From contig MGFA01000014.1 of assembly GCA_001791645.1 (NCBI GenBank), forward strand, positions 1 to 41,367: 41,367 nucleotides of DNA, given 5' to 3'. The DNA comes from Candidatus Uhrbacteria bacterium RIFOXYB12_FULL_58_10 (GTDB lineage Bacteria; Patescibacteriota; Patescibacteriia; UBA9934; GWF2-40-263). Below are positions 8,158-16,883 of the stretch, one piece after another (the stretch's first letter is position 1; every line of letters begins with the position of its first letter). The notes beneath the pieces are model-generated. The model saw only the letters and a list, made by a program, of their open reading frames with translations. It did not search any database and was not told the DNA's origin. A program made the translations under genes and the position numbers.

Positions 8158-10041
8158 TCACCGCGTAATCCTTTGGAGAGCCTTGAAATAGTTCCGATAG
8201 GAGTCCGCCGTGCCCTTGTCGTGCGTAAGAAAGATCCTCTGCGGCTCCTCCCATAGCACGTTTGCCACGTAGTCGCCGAATATCCATACGACCATCGGGC
8301 TTTCGAACTCCGGCGGGAGATAACTGATCGTTGTAGCGGGCAGCTTGGTGGCCGCGCTTCCGCGAATGCTTTCGTTCGCGAGCATGTGGATATTTATCCC
8401 GAGTTGCTTGCGTCTCCGCGTAAACGTCTCATAGTATTTCGGATGCGTCCGCAGAATCGTGCCGGTCGCGGCGATGAGATACAGGTCCTTTCGGGTCGCG
8501 AGCACAAGCTCGCAGAGCTCCGTGATTCCCTCGTCGCCGTTGAGCGTCTCGGTCGTGCGATTCCAGAGTTCGTCAAAATACGTCGTGAACCCGTCGAATA
8601 TCTCTTTTTGATCGAGGGTGATGACGGCCGGTTCGTCGCCATACACAAGGAGCAGGGCCTTGTCCCGATAGAGGTTTACCTGGTGCGGGGCGAGCTCTGT
8701 CTTGCGCAGGGACCTAATCTCGCTGAGCGACAGGTCAGCATCGCCCTCGTCGATGAATCGTTGTCGGATCTCCTGGTAGCCCCCCTTGTAACTGAGCATT
8801 TGGACTCGCACCCCCTTCCCGATGCGCTTGCGATGGAATTCGTCGAAGAACGACTTCCATGGTTCCTGCGCGGCCGTGCCCACGTTCGCGCCGAGTACGC
8901 GGTACGTCTCCCCGGGTTTCAGCTCGTCAAGCATGTCCCAGAGCGCTCCGGTGAGCGCATCCTTGCCGTAGGCGATCCGAACGTCCTGGTTCCACAGCTC
9001 GTCAAAATACTGCTTGAACCCGCGATACAGTTCCTTGCTTTCAAACACGATGACGGTCGGTTCCTCGCCGTAGATGGGGATGAATACCTTCTCGTTGTAG
9101 AGGATCGTGCTCATCGGCCCCATGCTCGTGCGGGGAAGGGGGCGGACCTCGCTGATCCGTCCCTCCGGGTCTCCGGCCCGTCGGAATCGCTCCAGGATCC
9201 GCGCCGTGTCCTGCCGGTAGCTCAGGAGTTTGCATCCGACGCCCTTTTTCACACGATAGGCGTGGTATTCGTCAAACATTTTTTCGATTCCGGGTTCGTC
9301 CAGGCCGACGTTCGAGCCGATGGAGTAATATTCCTGTCCCGGGGCGAGATCGTCCACGACGGAATAGAATGCGCGTTTCAGGGCGTCGACCCCGCGCTCG
9401 ACCCGCACCTGCTGGTTCCACAGCAGCTCGAAGTAATTTTTGTATGCCTCGACGAGGTGGGGATTTTTAATCTCGATGACCGTGATGGGATCCTCGTAGA
9501 AGTGAAAGGCGACGCTCCGGTCGGTGAAGACCACGCCGGCGGAAGGCGTCATGTCGTACGGAAGCACGCGAAATTCAAACGAGGAGTGCTCGCGCGCGCG
9601 TTGGTACGTGTCATCGCTGTACTGCTGCGGCTGGTACATGAGTACCTTGGCGCCGCCGCGCTTCCCGATGGCCGCGAAGTATTTTTTTAGCGCGCGTTCG
9701 CCCATGGCCGCCTCGAATTTCGGACCGCCCGAACCCATGACATAAATGGACTCGCCGGGCCTGAGCGATTCGGCATTCTTGATGTTGAACGATCGCATGC
9801 CATCCGCCCCCTCGTACACCGTGATCTCCTGGTCGACGACCTTCTTCTTATCTCGGAGCATCTCGACGACCCGTTGCGCGGTAAGCTCGGCCTCGTGGAT
9901 TCCATCGAGGAGGTGGATGGGGTCCGTGGGAGAGAACAGCGCGACCGATCCGGTCGTCGATTTCGTGAGGAGTCGTCGATCCGCGAGCGCCTCGAGCGCC
10001 TGGTACACGAGGTTGCGATGAAGTCCGGTTTGTTTGATCAC
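8158..10041 (-). CDS. TrmB-family protein with four PLD-like effector repeats, 5' disrupted
   Basis: The continuous frame runs from a GTG at 10041 (627 aa). It begins in the middle of a winged-helix domain (VIKQTGLHRNLVYQALEAL) that matches the recognition-helix part of TrmB-like regulators. A charged helix follows (about residues 50-75), then four related modules of about 140 residues. Each has a strand such as LRPGESIYVMGSG, LAPGQEYYSIGSN, LKPGETYRVLGAN or ATRKDLYLIAATG; the first three close with a YFELLW/YFDELWN segment and the last with YRNYFKAL. These resemble the PLD-like effector domain of TrmB proteins without catalytic HKD motifs. TrmB proteins usually carry one such module. The codon just upstream is TAG, and the missing half of the DNA-binding domain is readable beyond it, so this is probably a recently broken gene or one now making a truncated protein. 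Confidence 0.8.
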   Translation of the reverse strand: MIKQTGLHRNLVYQALEALADRRLLTKSTTGSVALFSPTDPIHLLDGIHEAELTAQRVVEMLRDKKKVVDQEITVYEGADGMRSFNIKNAESLRPGESIYVMGSGGPKFEAAMGERALKKYFAAIGKRGGAKVLMYQPQQYSDDTYQRAREHSSFEFRVLPYDMTPSAGVVFTDRSVAFHFYEDPITVIEIKNPHLVEAYKNYFELLWNQQVRVERGVDALKRAFYSVVDDLAPGQEYYSIGSNVGLDEPGIEKMFDEYHAYRVKKGVGCKLLSYRQDTARILERFRRAGDPEGRISEVRPLPRTSMGPMSTILYNEKVFIPIYGEEPTVIVFESKELYRGFKQYFDELWNQDVRIAYGKDALTGALWDMLDELKPGETYRVLGANVGTAAQEPWKSFFDEFHRKRIGKGVRVQMLSYKGGYQEIRQRFIDEGDADLSLSEIRSLRKTELAPHQVNLYRDKALLLVYGDEPAVITLDQKEIFDGFTTYFDELWNRTTETLNGDEGITELCELVLATRKDLYLIAATGTILRTHPKYYETFTRRRKQLGINIHMLANESIRGSAATKLPATTISYLPPEFESPMVVWIFGDYVANVLWEEPQRIFLTHDKGTADSYRNYFKALQRITR

Positions 10042-10104
10042 CTACCCGGCCCTTGTTTTCCCCAAATCCTGCAGGGCAAGATAAACTGACGCTTCGTTTT
10101 GACA
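10042..10104 (-). pseudogene. Remnant of the TrmB wHTH domain upstream of an in-frame amber codon
   Basis: Reading the minus strand in the frame of the 8158-10041 gene gives QNEASVYLALQDLGKTRAG, then TAG, then VIKQTGLHRN. This is the expected order of helices 1-3 of a TrmB winged helix, so the TAG (10044-10042) interrupts one domain. Homology stops near 10104: the residues before it do not look like the usual leading helix. TAG serves as a normal stop elsewhere in the window, for example at 6900 and 13085, so recoding is unlikely. Confidence 0.75.
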
Positions 10105-10544
10105 TGAGCGAATATCAGGACCAGGCGAGCGTCTTCGTAACCACCTCGGTCGGCTACCTCGTGACCCTGGACGACGGAACCATGCTTCCGCCCGGAATCG
10201 CACATGGTCTCGCGGTCCTCGTCCCGGTGCGGAACGGCTGGGGATGCATGGGGGAGATCGGGGTCACGACCGGCTTCAGCGATCTGCGCCCCGCGGTCCA
10301 GCTGATCGCGGGTCCGAGCAAGAGGATCGCTCCCGACTTCGCGCTTGAGGCGTCGGTTCTCTACAAGTTCGTTCCGGCCTATGACGGGGCCGCGTCCCCC
10401 ACGCACGTCCTGGGCGGCTCCGTCGCCACGGTCTTCCCGATCGCGATCGGAAGCGTCTCTTTCCCCACGGGCATCGGCGTCAATCTCGCGACGGGCGACG
10501 CCGTACTCGCCGTCAACATCAAGCTCTCCGTCCGTATGCCCTGA
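10104..10544 (+). CDS. Short beta-rich protein, possible fragment of an outer-membrane-type protein
   Basis: 146 aa from the ATG at 10104; the frame stays open back to 10053. The sequence alternates hydrophobic and polar residues in stretches (SVFVTTSVGYLVTL, GLAVLVPVRNG, AVLAVNIKLSVRM at the C-terminus), like amphipathic beta-strands of a barrel. There is no signal peptide, so it may be the 3' part of a longer gene brought in with foreign DNA. The 5' end abuts the broken TrmB domain exactly, and codon use is GC-rich like the MopE-like gene. CPR bacteria are thought to lack an outer membrane, so a true barrel would be unexpected. I do not recognise the family. Confidence 0.5.
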   Translation: MSEYQDQASVFVTTSVGYLVTLDDGTMLPPGIAHGLAVLVPVRNGWGCMGEIGVTTGFSDLRPAVQLIAGPSKRIAPDFALEASVLYKFVPAYDGAASPTHVLGGSVATVFPIAIGSVSFPTGIGVNLATGDAVLAVNIKLSVRMP

Positions 10545-10568
10545 TCGTGTCGCACGGGCACGTTTCCG

Positions 10569-10594
10569 CAGGTCTCTCGCCGAGGCCTGTTTTT
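10569..10594 (+). terminator. Rho-independent terminator
   Basis: CAGGTCTC pairs with GAGGCCTG (one G-U) around TCGCC, followed by TTTTT. It ends the beta-rich gene's transcript 2 nt before the next gene's -35 box. Confidence 0.75.
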
Positions 10595-10595
10595 C

Positions 10596-10624
10596 TTGCC
10601 GTGATGCCAGTCACGCGCTACACT
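10596..10624 (+). promoter_or_regulatory. Promoter of the uridine-kinase-like gene
   Basis: TTGCCG, 17-nt spacer, TACACT. The -10 ends 10 nt before the ATG at 10635, leaving a leader of about 0-4 nt. Confidence 0.7.
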
Positions 10625-10634
10625 TGCCTGCGTT

Positions 10635-11216
10635 ATGCGACCATTTTTGATCGGGCTCGCCGGACATTCCGGGGCCGGGAAATCGACGCTCGCGGAGCAC
10701 CTCGAACGACAGGGAGGGGTCAAGCGGTTTCGGTTCGACGCATATTACAAGGATCGTTCCGAGTGCCCGACGCTCGACGGTCGGCCGCATTGGGATTTGC
10801 CAGAAAGCCTGCATCTTGCCGAGGCGGCGGCCGCGCTTCGCGAGCTGAAGGAGGGAAATGACATTTTGTTACCCGTGTATTCGCGCAAGGAGGATCGCCG
10901 GACGGGCTCCGTCCTGTTTCGTCCTGCGCCCGTGCTGTTCGTGGAGGGCCTTATGTTGTTTTCGACCGATGAGATTCGCCGCACGCTTGATCTCAAGCTT
11001 TGGCTCGAGGTACCGGAGGAAGTCGCGCTCGCGCGACGGCTTGAACGACAGCCGAATTATGACGTCGAATATCACCGTCGCGTGGCCCTTCCGGCCGCGA
11101 GGCAGTTCGTGGTGCCATATCGCGAATCCGCGCATGCGGTCATCGACGGAACGCGATCCATTGCCGAGGTCGCGAACGAAACGGACCGCATCATTCGGAA
11201 ATACATGGGGGCATAA
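10635..11216 (+). CDS. Uridine kinase-like P-loop kinase
   Basis: 193-aa cytosolic P-loop kinase of the uridine/cytidine kinase (Udk)-like family, predicted to phosphorylate a nucleoside or a related small molecule with ATP. Walker A GHSGAGKST is at about residues 10-18. The substrate-side DAYYKD follows at about 35-40, WDLPESL resembles the WDxPxS region of uridine kinases, and a hydrophobic strand VLFVEGLMLF stands where the Walker B-like segment falls. Arg-rich lid residues follow (LARRLERQ). The length is close to the family norm. Exact substrate is not determined by sequence; pyrimidine salvage would fit a host-dependent CPR cell. Confidence 0.75.
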   Translation: MRPFLIGLAGHSGAGKSTLAEHLERQGGVKRFRFDAYYKDRSECPTLDGRPHWDLPESLHLAEAAAALRELKEGNDILLPVYSRKEDRRTGSVLFRPAPVLFVEGLMLFSTDEIRRTLDLKLWLEVPEEVALARRLERQPNYDVEYHRRVALPAARQFVVPYRESAHAVIDGTRSIAEVANETDRIIRKYMGA

Positions 11217-11280
11217 CTCAAAAGTCATATTTAGCATTTGATCTTTGGTTATTAAGCTTTCGAATTTTAGCGATTTCGCG

Positions 11281-11286
11281 TAAACT
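11281..11286 (+). promoter_or_regulatory. -10 box upstream of the HD protein/ruvA operon
   Basis: TAAACT ends 9 nt before the ATG at 11296, within an 80-nt AT-rich gap. The -35 is poor (TTTCGA at 17 nt). Predicted leaderless start. Confidence 0.45.
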
Positions 11287-11295
11287 GTCTCCAGT

Positions 11296-12516
11296 ATGTG
11301 GAGGACATTTGCTGCCCATGAGCGGAAACCGACCGAGTTTTTGGACGACGCGCTCACACGCGTCGAGTTTGACCGTTCCTTGCGCGCGCGTGCGGACGCA
11401 ACGTTGGTCGCGGAAGCGGCGTCAGAACCGCTCGTGGCAGAGGCCATGCGTACGCCACAAACCCCTCCCCATCACGCGGAAGGACCATTTCTCGACGACC
11501 ACCTGCGATTGGCGCTCCAAACGCTTTACGCGGTTTTCGACGGGGCACTGCGTCTCGTTGGCATCGAGGAGTTTGCCCGCCTGAAAGGGTTTGGTGGGGA
11601 GGTGGAGGAAATTGAGGAAACGATCAAGGAGAATGCGGCGCTTTATGAGACGTTCGTGTTGTGCCATGACGTTGCCAAGTGGCCGCTCGTGTATTTTGAT
11701 GCCCCGGAGGGAAGCCGCGGGCGTTCGGAAGGATTCGTTGAGGCTCCGCGAGCGCATCGCGATGACGCGGGATCAGCGGAACGCGCGAAGGCACGTTCGG
11801 CATTTTTAAAACTTTACGACGCCTTCGTCGCGCAACGCAAAGGCCTTTCCCGCACGGAAGCGCAGACGGAATTTTATCTGACCTACGGCATCGAGGCCCA
11901 TTACGCGGGGCATGGCCGGGCCTTTCACGCGCCGGCGTATCGCGCCCTGCTCGAGCGCGTCGCGTCGCGTCGTTCGCTTCCGCCGCGCGACATCGACCTG
12001 CTCGAAACGCTCATCGCGCACCATCTCGACCCGCTGGACGACTTCGCCTCTCCAAATCCGAGCGTCGTGCTCCGGTACCACGCGATCGCGGCCAAGCACG
12101 GATATGACGCGGACGACTTCATCGACCTGTTGCAGGGGTGCCTCTTCCTTGATACGGTCTGCGGGAGTCGCCGGCAGACGGTCGGCGCGACCCAGCACGA
12201 GGCGGATTCGCTCGTGAATTTCTTGCGCTCGGAGCATGATTTTGCCCCCTGGCGCCGCGCGGAAAAGGAACGGTATCGGGAGGAACTTCGAAAGCGCGAG
12301 CGAAACGCGGGATTTCGCGCGGTTGGGCTCGACGGCGTGGCGCTCATGAACCTGCTCGGGATGGATCCTGGCCCGGCGTTCGGAGAGACTCTTCGCCACA
12401 TTCACGAGGCGGTCGTCGCGGGCGAGCCGTTGCCACGGTTCGGAAAGAAGATTGACGCGGAGCTGGAAAAGCGGATCGCCGGATATTTTGGGCAGACGTT
12501 TCAAAAGGGTGATTAA
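11296..12516 (+). CDS. HD-domain protein related to tRNA nucleotidyltransferases
   Basis: 406-aa soluble protein. Histidines and HD-like pairs are spread over about residues 120-260 (CHDVAKWP near 126, a later LIAHHLDPLDDF), suggesting a phosphohydrolase-type metal centre. The C-terminus contains LLGMDPGPAFGETLRHIHEAVVAG, which strongly resembles the C-terminal helix-turn of class II CCA-adding enzymes (LGxxPGPxxGxxL). There is no nucleotidyltransferase head, so it is a body/HD relative, not a second CCA enzyme. It is probably cotranscribed with ruvA, 20 nt downstream. RNA-related hydrolysis is inference. Confidence 0.6.
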   Translation: MWRTFAAHERKPTEFLDDALTRVEFDRSLRARADATLVAEAASEPLVAEAMRTPQTPPHHAEGPFLDDHLRLALQTLYAVFDGALRLVGIEEFARLKGFGGEVEEIEETIKENAALYETFVLCHDVAKWPLVYFDAPEGSRGRSEGFVEAPRAHRDDAGSAERAKARSAFLKLYDAFVAQRKGLSRTEAQTEFYLTYGIEAHYAGHGRAFHAPAYRALLERVASRRSLPPRDIDLLETLIAHHLDPLDDFASPNPSVVLRYHAIAAKHGYDADDFIDLLQGCLFLDTVCGSRRQTVGATQHEADSLVNFLRSEHDFAPWRRAEKERYREELRKRERNAGFRAVGLDGVALMNLLGMDPGPAFGETLRHIHEAVVAGEPLPRFGKKIDAELEKRIAGYFGQTFQKGD

Positions 12517-12536
12517 GCCTCACGGCCTCAACGAAC

Positions 12537-13085
12537 ATGATCGCGAAAGTGACCGGACAAGTGATCCACCATGGCGTCGGATTCGTGATAGTCGATTGCG
12601 GCGACCTCGGATACAAGGTGGCGTTGCCGGAGGACGTGGCCCATGGCCAAACGGGCGGGGTAACATTTTTTACGCACGAGGCGATTCGCGACGATCAACG
12701 CGAGCTATTCGGGTTTCTCACGGTGGACGCGCTCGAGTTGTTCTGGCGCCTGACATCCGTGTCCGGCGTGGGTCCGCGTAGCGGACAAAAGATCGTCTTC
12801 GCGGCTCCGGTCGCGCGGGTGAAGGAGAACATCATGAAGGGAAACGTCGCCTTTCTCACCAATGTTCCCGGCATCGGAAAAAAGACCGCGCAAAAGATCA
12901 TCCTGGAATTGAAAGGGACGCTTGCGGAAGAACCGTCCTCGTCGGCGAGCGTGGACGCGGATGCGCTCGAGGCGCTCGTCGGTCTTGGGTACCAGCGCAA
13001 GCAGGCCGAGGACGTGCTCGCGATGATTGACGCGGACTCCAGCGAGGAACGCGTTACCAAGGCGTTGAGGATGATGGGACGTTAG
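12537..13085 (+). CDS. ruvA: Holliday junction DNA helicase subunit RuvA
   Basis: 182 aa, near the usual 190-205. RuvA forms the tetramer that holds the four-way junction while RuvB motors drive branch migration. The N-terminal OB-fold is MIAKVTGQVIHHGVGFVIVDCGDLGYKV. The first helix-hairpin-helix is in SVSGVGPRSGQKIVF, where the usual ALxIL is altered. The second is NVPGIGKKTAQKIILELKG. After an acidic linker comes the C-terminal RuvB-binding domain (EALVGLGYQRKQAEDVLAMI). ruvB and ruvC are not in the window. It lies between the HD protein and a FemAB gene (9 nt downstream), a probable three-gene operon. Confidence 0.93.
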   Translation: MIAKVTGQVIHHGVGFVIVDCGDLGYKVALPEDVAHGQTGGVTFFTHEAIRDDQRELFGFLTVDALELFWRLTSVSGVGPRSGQKIVFAAPVARVKENIMKGNVAFLTNVPGIGKKTAQKIILELKGTLAEEPSSSASVDADALEALVGLGYQRKQAEDVLAMIDADSSEERVTKALRMMGR

Positions 13086-13094
13086 CTGACACAT

Positions 13095-14078
13095 GTGATT
13101 CACGAGGCAAACAATCGTGACATTTGGAACGGATTCGTTCGCGAGCACGCCTCGCGGTCGGGTGCGTTTTTGCAGTCCTGGGAGTGGGGCGAGTTCCAGC
13201 GGGCGGCCGGCCATCGCGTGCGCCGCGTGGTCGCTTCCGACGACCGCGGACCCTCGGTCGCCGCGCAGTTCGTCGAGAACGCGCTCCCGTTCGGGCCGCG
13301 TTACCTCTATTGTCCGCGCGGACCGGTCTCACGGCCAGACGCGAGTGATCTGCTTTCAACGCTGCTTTCCGCGGTCGCGGGGAAAAGCGGCGCCCTGTTC
13401 ATTCGGTTCGAGCCCGAGGCGGATTTTCAATTTCAATCGTCTCATTTCAAACTCGTTCGCTCCGTCTCTCCTGCGAACACGTTCATAACCGATCTTTCGC
13501 TCACCTTCGACGATTTGTCCAGAAACCTGCACGCGAAGACGCGCTATAACGTCGGTCTCGCGGAACGAAAGGGAGTCACGGCGGACCTTTCGTCCGACGC
13601 ATTCGGCGAGGCGTGGAAACTGTTCGAGGCCACGGCCTTGCGCGGACAGTTTCGCCTGCATCCGCGCCGCTATTACGAGCGCATGCTTTCTGCGCTCTCG
13701 AGCGACACCTGCCGCGCGTTCCTCGCGGTCGCGCGCCTCAATGGAACGATGATCGCGGCGAATATCATGATCGACCACGGTGGGACGCGCACCTACCTGC
13801 ACGGCGCGAGCGCGAACGTGCACCGCGATGCCATGGCCCCGTACCTGCTGCACTGGTCGCTCGTCAACGAGGCAAAGCACCGCGGCATGCACTGGTACGA
13901 CTGGTGGGGCGTGGCGCCGGAAGGATCCACCGACGCGCACCCGTGGGCCGGCATCACCCGCTTCAAGCTCGGCTTCGGCGGCACGCGCCTCAACTTTCCC
14001 GGGACGCTCGACTTCGTCGCGCGTCCGACCCTGTACGCGCTGTATTCATTTCTCCGTAGAAGTCGAAGGAACCGCTGA
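13095..14078 (+). CDS. FemAB-type peptidoglycan bridge aminoacyltransferase
   Basis: 327-aa GNAT-like FemX/FemAB family protein, predicted to add amino acids from aminoacyl-tRNA to the peptidoglycan precursor (lipid II or UDP-MurNAc-pentapeptide). Family hallmarks: an N-terminal SGAFLQSWEWGEFQ near residue 22, the LHAKTRYNVGLAERKGV motif at about 147-163, a RYYERML segment, and the C-terminal WYDWWGVAPEGSTDAHPWAGITRFKLGFGG region. Start is GTG at 13095; the overlapping ATG at 13093 is followed immediately by a stop. The 3' end overlaps the convergent 915-aa gene by 33 nt. Such enzymes are frequent in CPR genomes. Confidence 0.9.
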   Translation: MIHEANNRDIWNGFVREHASRSGAFLQSWEWGEFQRAAGHRVRRVVASDDRGPSVAAQFVENALPFGPRYLYCPRGPVSRPDASDLLSTLLSAVAGKSGALFIRFEPEADFQFQSSHFKLVRSVSPANTFITDLSLTFDDLSRNLHAKTRYNVGLAERKGVTADLSSDAFGEAWKLFEATALRGQFRLHPRRYYERMLSALSSDTCRAFLAVARLNGTMIAANIMIDHGGTRTYLHGASANVHRDAMAPYLLHWSLVNEAKHRGMHWYDWWGVAPEGSTDAHPWAGITRFKLGFGGTRLNFPGTLDFVARPTLYALYSFLRRSRRNR

Positions 14079-16793
14079 TCCTACAGCAGGTTTAATGTCG
14101 AACCTTCCTTGGTTCATGAACATAGTCATTGATGGAGGTATCGTCCATTCCAATTCCGTATCAGTTACCTTGAAAAATTTCTTAATGAAAAGGGCAAGCC
14201 CTCCTATGCCATCGTTTGTATGGGGTTTTCCGTGGATGTATCCCATTTGAATCGCATGGAGCATGTCCATTTTTTCATTCTCTGTAAGTGGTCCGAGCTT
14301 ATCAGGCGACGTTAATAGAGACGGATGCGTTGATTCAGGTGTTCTTTCCCAGGAGCGTTCTTGGCCATCGTTCACGTATTTCCAAATTTCCCACATGTCG
14401 ATGATGGGGACAAATTCTTCCTGATCCCCGTGTTTCCTTGTTTCGCCCACTGTCCAAGGAGTTTTTCCTTCGATAATCGTTTTGTTCATTTTTCGATACA
14501 GGTCAACATATTCATCGACGGTAATTTCCGTACTTTTCAGTTTTCCATATTGAAAATCAGTTTGCAGCGCGACAATTTTTCCACGAAGGTAGTCCAAGTA
14601 ATCCCTCGTGTGAGGATTTTTGAATGTTTCCTCTGCCCGCCAACCCTCACCGATTCCGAACATCGCCCGGAATTCGTCGATCGCCAGATGAAGGACGCCA
14701 AAGGCAAGCTCGTCGTGCAAAATCTCCTTCATACGTCGAGGCTCAATCGCGTCGCAAAAATGATCAAAGAAATTAAAGGCCGCCTTTGCGCCTCCGGGTA
14801 GCGACAATAAGGCGAGTAGTACGCGATCAGGTTCTTTGGCCTCGGAGATGAGGTCATGCACAAAGTGTTCTTCTACAGTGTTCATTCCATTCCGAAAAGA
14901 TCTGAGTAAAAATTCCGCGATAAAATTCGGCCGATCTGGTTCAAGCGCTACGTCGGTCACGTCCATAAAAGTTATCGTGGCCAATTTTGCGGCCTCGTTA
15001 AAGTATGCGCGTTTTGTCCATCCGCCTTGCTCACGTAATGAGTCGAGGACGCCTTTCGAGATCGGCCTGTGATCGTGGAGATATCCGCGAATAAACTCTA
15101 GGCCAGGGTGATCGACCGGGTCGGTGACGTTGAGCCCTAACCTGATGCTCGGGGCGAACGGTTCGAGCGAGAGGGCGTCGCGAGCGATGATTCGCGCGAT
15201 GTTTCCGTAGCCAAGGTCCTCGCGCGTTTCGTCGAGGAGTGGGATGCGGTCATAGAGGGGGTACATGACATCGTTTGTCCGTTCTCGGAAGCGCGCCCGC
15301 GTCTTTTCTGGATTGGTTAGGTCGAGTTCTTTGCCGTCTTTTCGATAAATATCTTGCAGGAGCTCGGCCACCACCGTGTCTCCGAACGACGTGAGCGACA
15401 TGGAGCTGATGTATTCTGCGATCTTGAGCGGATGGTCACGGTCATCGAGGTGACGGCGAAGTTCTTTGCGGATCTCCTCGATGTTTGCCTCGCGGAAGCG
15501 TTCGAGCTGCTCGCGCACTTGGGCATCCACCGCCAGCGGCACGTACGGCACCAGGAGCATCGCAAGCATGGATGCCTTGTTCTCGAGGGTCTTTTCTTCG
15601 CGCACGCGCGTGGCCATCGCGGACGCCATGGCCTCGAGCGCTTCTTGGCTCATGACTCCAGCGTAGGGCGTCACGTTCTCGTCCATTGCGAGAAGCTGGT
15701 TCATCATGGTTACGATGGCCATGTCGTGAAGCTCCGGCGTGACCTCGTCGACGATTCGCCGCGTATTTGACAATGCCTTTTGCAGGAACGATCCGAAATA
15801 CGGCGAGCGTCCACCGTCCTCTGGGTTCACGCCGAGAATCTCCACGAACATCTCGGGGTCTTTCTGTTTGATCGTGTCGAGCGCCTGGAACACCTCCATC
15901 ATTCGATGCGGTTCCTCCAGCCCGAAGTGGAATTGCTCGAAGTCGCGTGGATCTGGATCCTCGTAGTAGAAGTCTTTGATCTCAATCCACCCAGCCAGGA
16001 TCTTTGCCGCGGCGGCGAGCTGGTCGTCATCCGTTTGGTGCGCGATGGCTTCAAGCTCGTACGCAAGGCGGCGCGTGGTGTCGCGACTTACGGAGTACAC
16101 GTCAATGCCACTCTTTTTTTCAACCGAGCGCCTTGCCAATATCTTGTCGCGCCAATAGGTCTTGATCGATGTGTCGCCAAAGCGAAACGGGTCGGCCACG
16201 CTCACGGTTTTCGGAAGTTCCGGGGGGAATTCGAGCGTCCAATTTTTTGTTCCAACGCGGTTGTCAATTTCTTTTAAAAGCCCGATCACTGTTTTGCGCG
16301 AAGGAGTGATCGAAACGCCGTGCACCTTTTTAGATCCCGAGAGGTCTCCATTCTCAAGTTTGCACGCCACGTCCGCACGCTTTCCATAGCCCAAAAGGGA
16401 AAGGCGGTGTATCGATGCGTACATGTCAGATGCCAGTGATGCGGTATGCTCAACAAGCTCCAGCGCCTCGTTGCGGTGTGACTCGAATGCCTCGTCGTCT
16501 AGCGCTGCAAGTTTAATGAGTTGTTCTCCAAGTGCGCCCTCGTTGCATTCGAGGAAAGTTTTCTCAATTGCATCTGTCGCTCGGACCCACTGCTCGTACG
16601 CGATAGATTGAGGCGTCTGTTCGTCCTGGAAAACTGAAAACATGCTTTCCGCGTCAAGAAAGGCGTTTTCTGTGGCTTGTCTTAGCTCGTCGAGGCTTAT
16701 GGGAATCCTCAATTCTCGCGTATCCTCGAGTGAGCGCATTTCCTCCGCGAGGCTGGATTCAATTTTATCCGCATATACTGGTCGTTCTCCCAT
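14046..16793 (-). CDS. Large soluble protein of unknown function (915 aa)
   Basis: No signal peptide or membrane segment. The protein is mostly charged helix (for example LERFREANIEEIRKELRRHLDD near residue 430), with an acidic N-terminus and a Ser/Thr-rich tail. I see no catalytic motif. Base composition is lower in GC at both ends (14.1-14.6 kb and 16.2-16.8 kb) than in the middle, and Lys/Ile-rich there, hinting at mosaic composition. Its style (long, soluble, helical, no known domain) resembles the 529-aa and 476-aa proteins at 36.8-40 kb, but I cannot align them. Upstream sequence has no clear promoter. Coding confidence is high from length; function is unknown. Confidence 0.75.
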   Translation of the reverse strand: MGERPVYADKIESSLAEEMRSLEDTRELRIPISLDELRQATENAFLDAESMFSVFQDEQTPQSIAYEQWVRATDAIEKTFLECNEGALGEQLIKLAALDDEAFESHRNEALELVEHTASLASDMYASIHRLSLLGYGKRADVACKLENGDLSGSKKVHGVSITPSRKTVIGLLKEIDNRVGTKNWTLEFPPELPKTVSVADPFRFGDTSIKTYWRDKILARRSVEKKSGIDVYSVSRDTTRRLAYELEAIAHQTDDDQLAAAAKILAGWIEIKDFYYEDPDPRDFEQFHFGLEEPHRMMEVFQALDTIKQKDPEMFVEILGVNPEDGGRSPYFGSFLQKALSNTRRIVDEVTPELHDMAIVTMMNQLLAMDENVTPYAGVMSQEALEAMASAMATRVREEKTLENKASMLAMLLVPYVPLAVDAQVREQLERFREANIEEIRKELRRHLDDRDHPLKIAEYISSMSLTSFGDTVVAELLQDIYRKDGKELDLTNPEKTRARFRERTNDVMYPLYDRIPLLDETREDLGYGNIARIIARDALSLEPFAPSIRLGLNVTDPVDHPGLEFIRGYLHDHRPISKGVLDSLREQGGWTKRAYFNEAAKLATITFMDVTDVALEPDRPNFIAEFLLRSFRNGMNTVEEHFVHDLISEAKEPDRVLLALLSLPGGAKAAFNFFDHFCDAIEPRRMKEILHDELAFGVLHLAIDEFRAMFGIGEGWRAEETFKNPHTRDYLDYLRGKIVALQTDFQYGKLKSTEITVDEYVDLYRKMNKTIIEGKTPWTVGETRKHGDQEEFVPIIDMWEIWKYVNDGQERSWERTPESTHPSLLTSPDKLGPLTENEKMDMLHAIQMGYIHGKPHTNDGIGGLALFIKKFFKVTDTELEWTIPPSMTMFMNQGRFDIKPAVGSAVPSTSTEK

Positions 16794-16883
16794 AATTTGG
16801 TCTAAGTGAATACGCCATCAGGATATCATTTCGCGACCCGATTGGTAACAGCCTTCTCGCCCCTTCTGCCTTTTTTCCATGCG

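Noticed and set aside
10042-10044. Recoding of TAG as an amino acid
   Set aside because: TAG ends other genes here (for example 6900 and 13085), and CPR recoding known to me involves TGA in other lineages.
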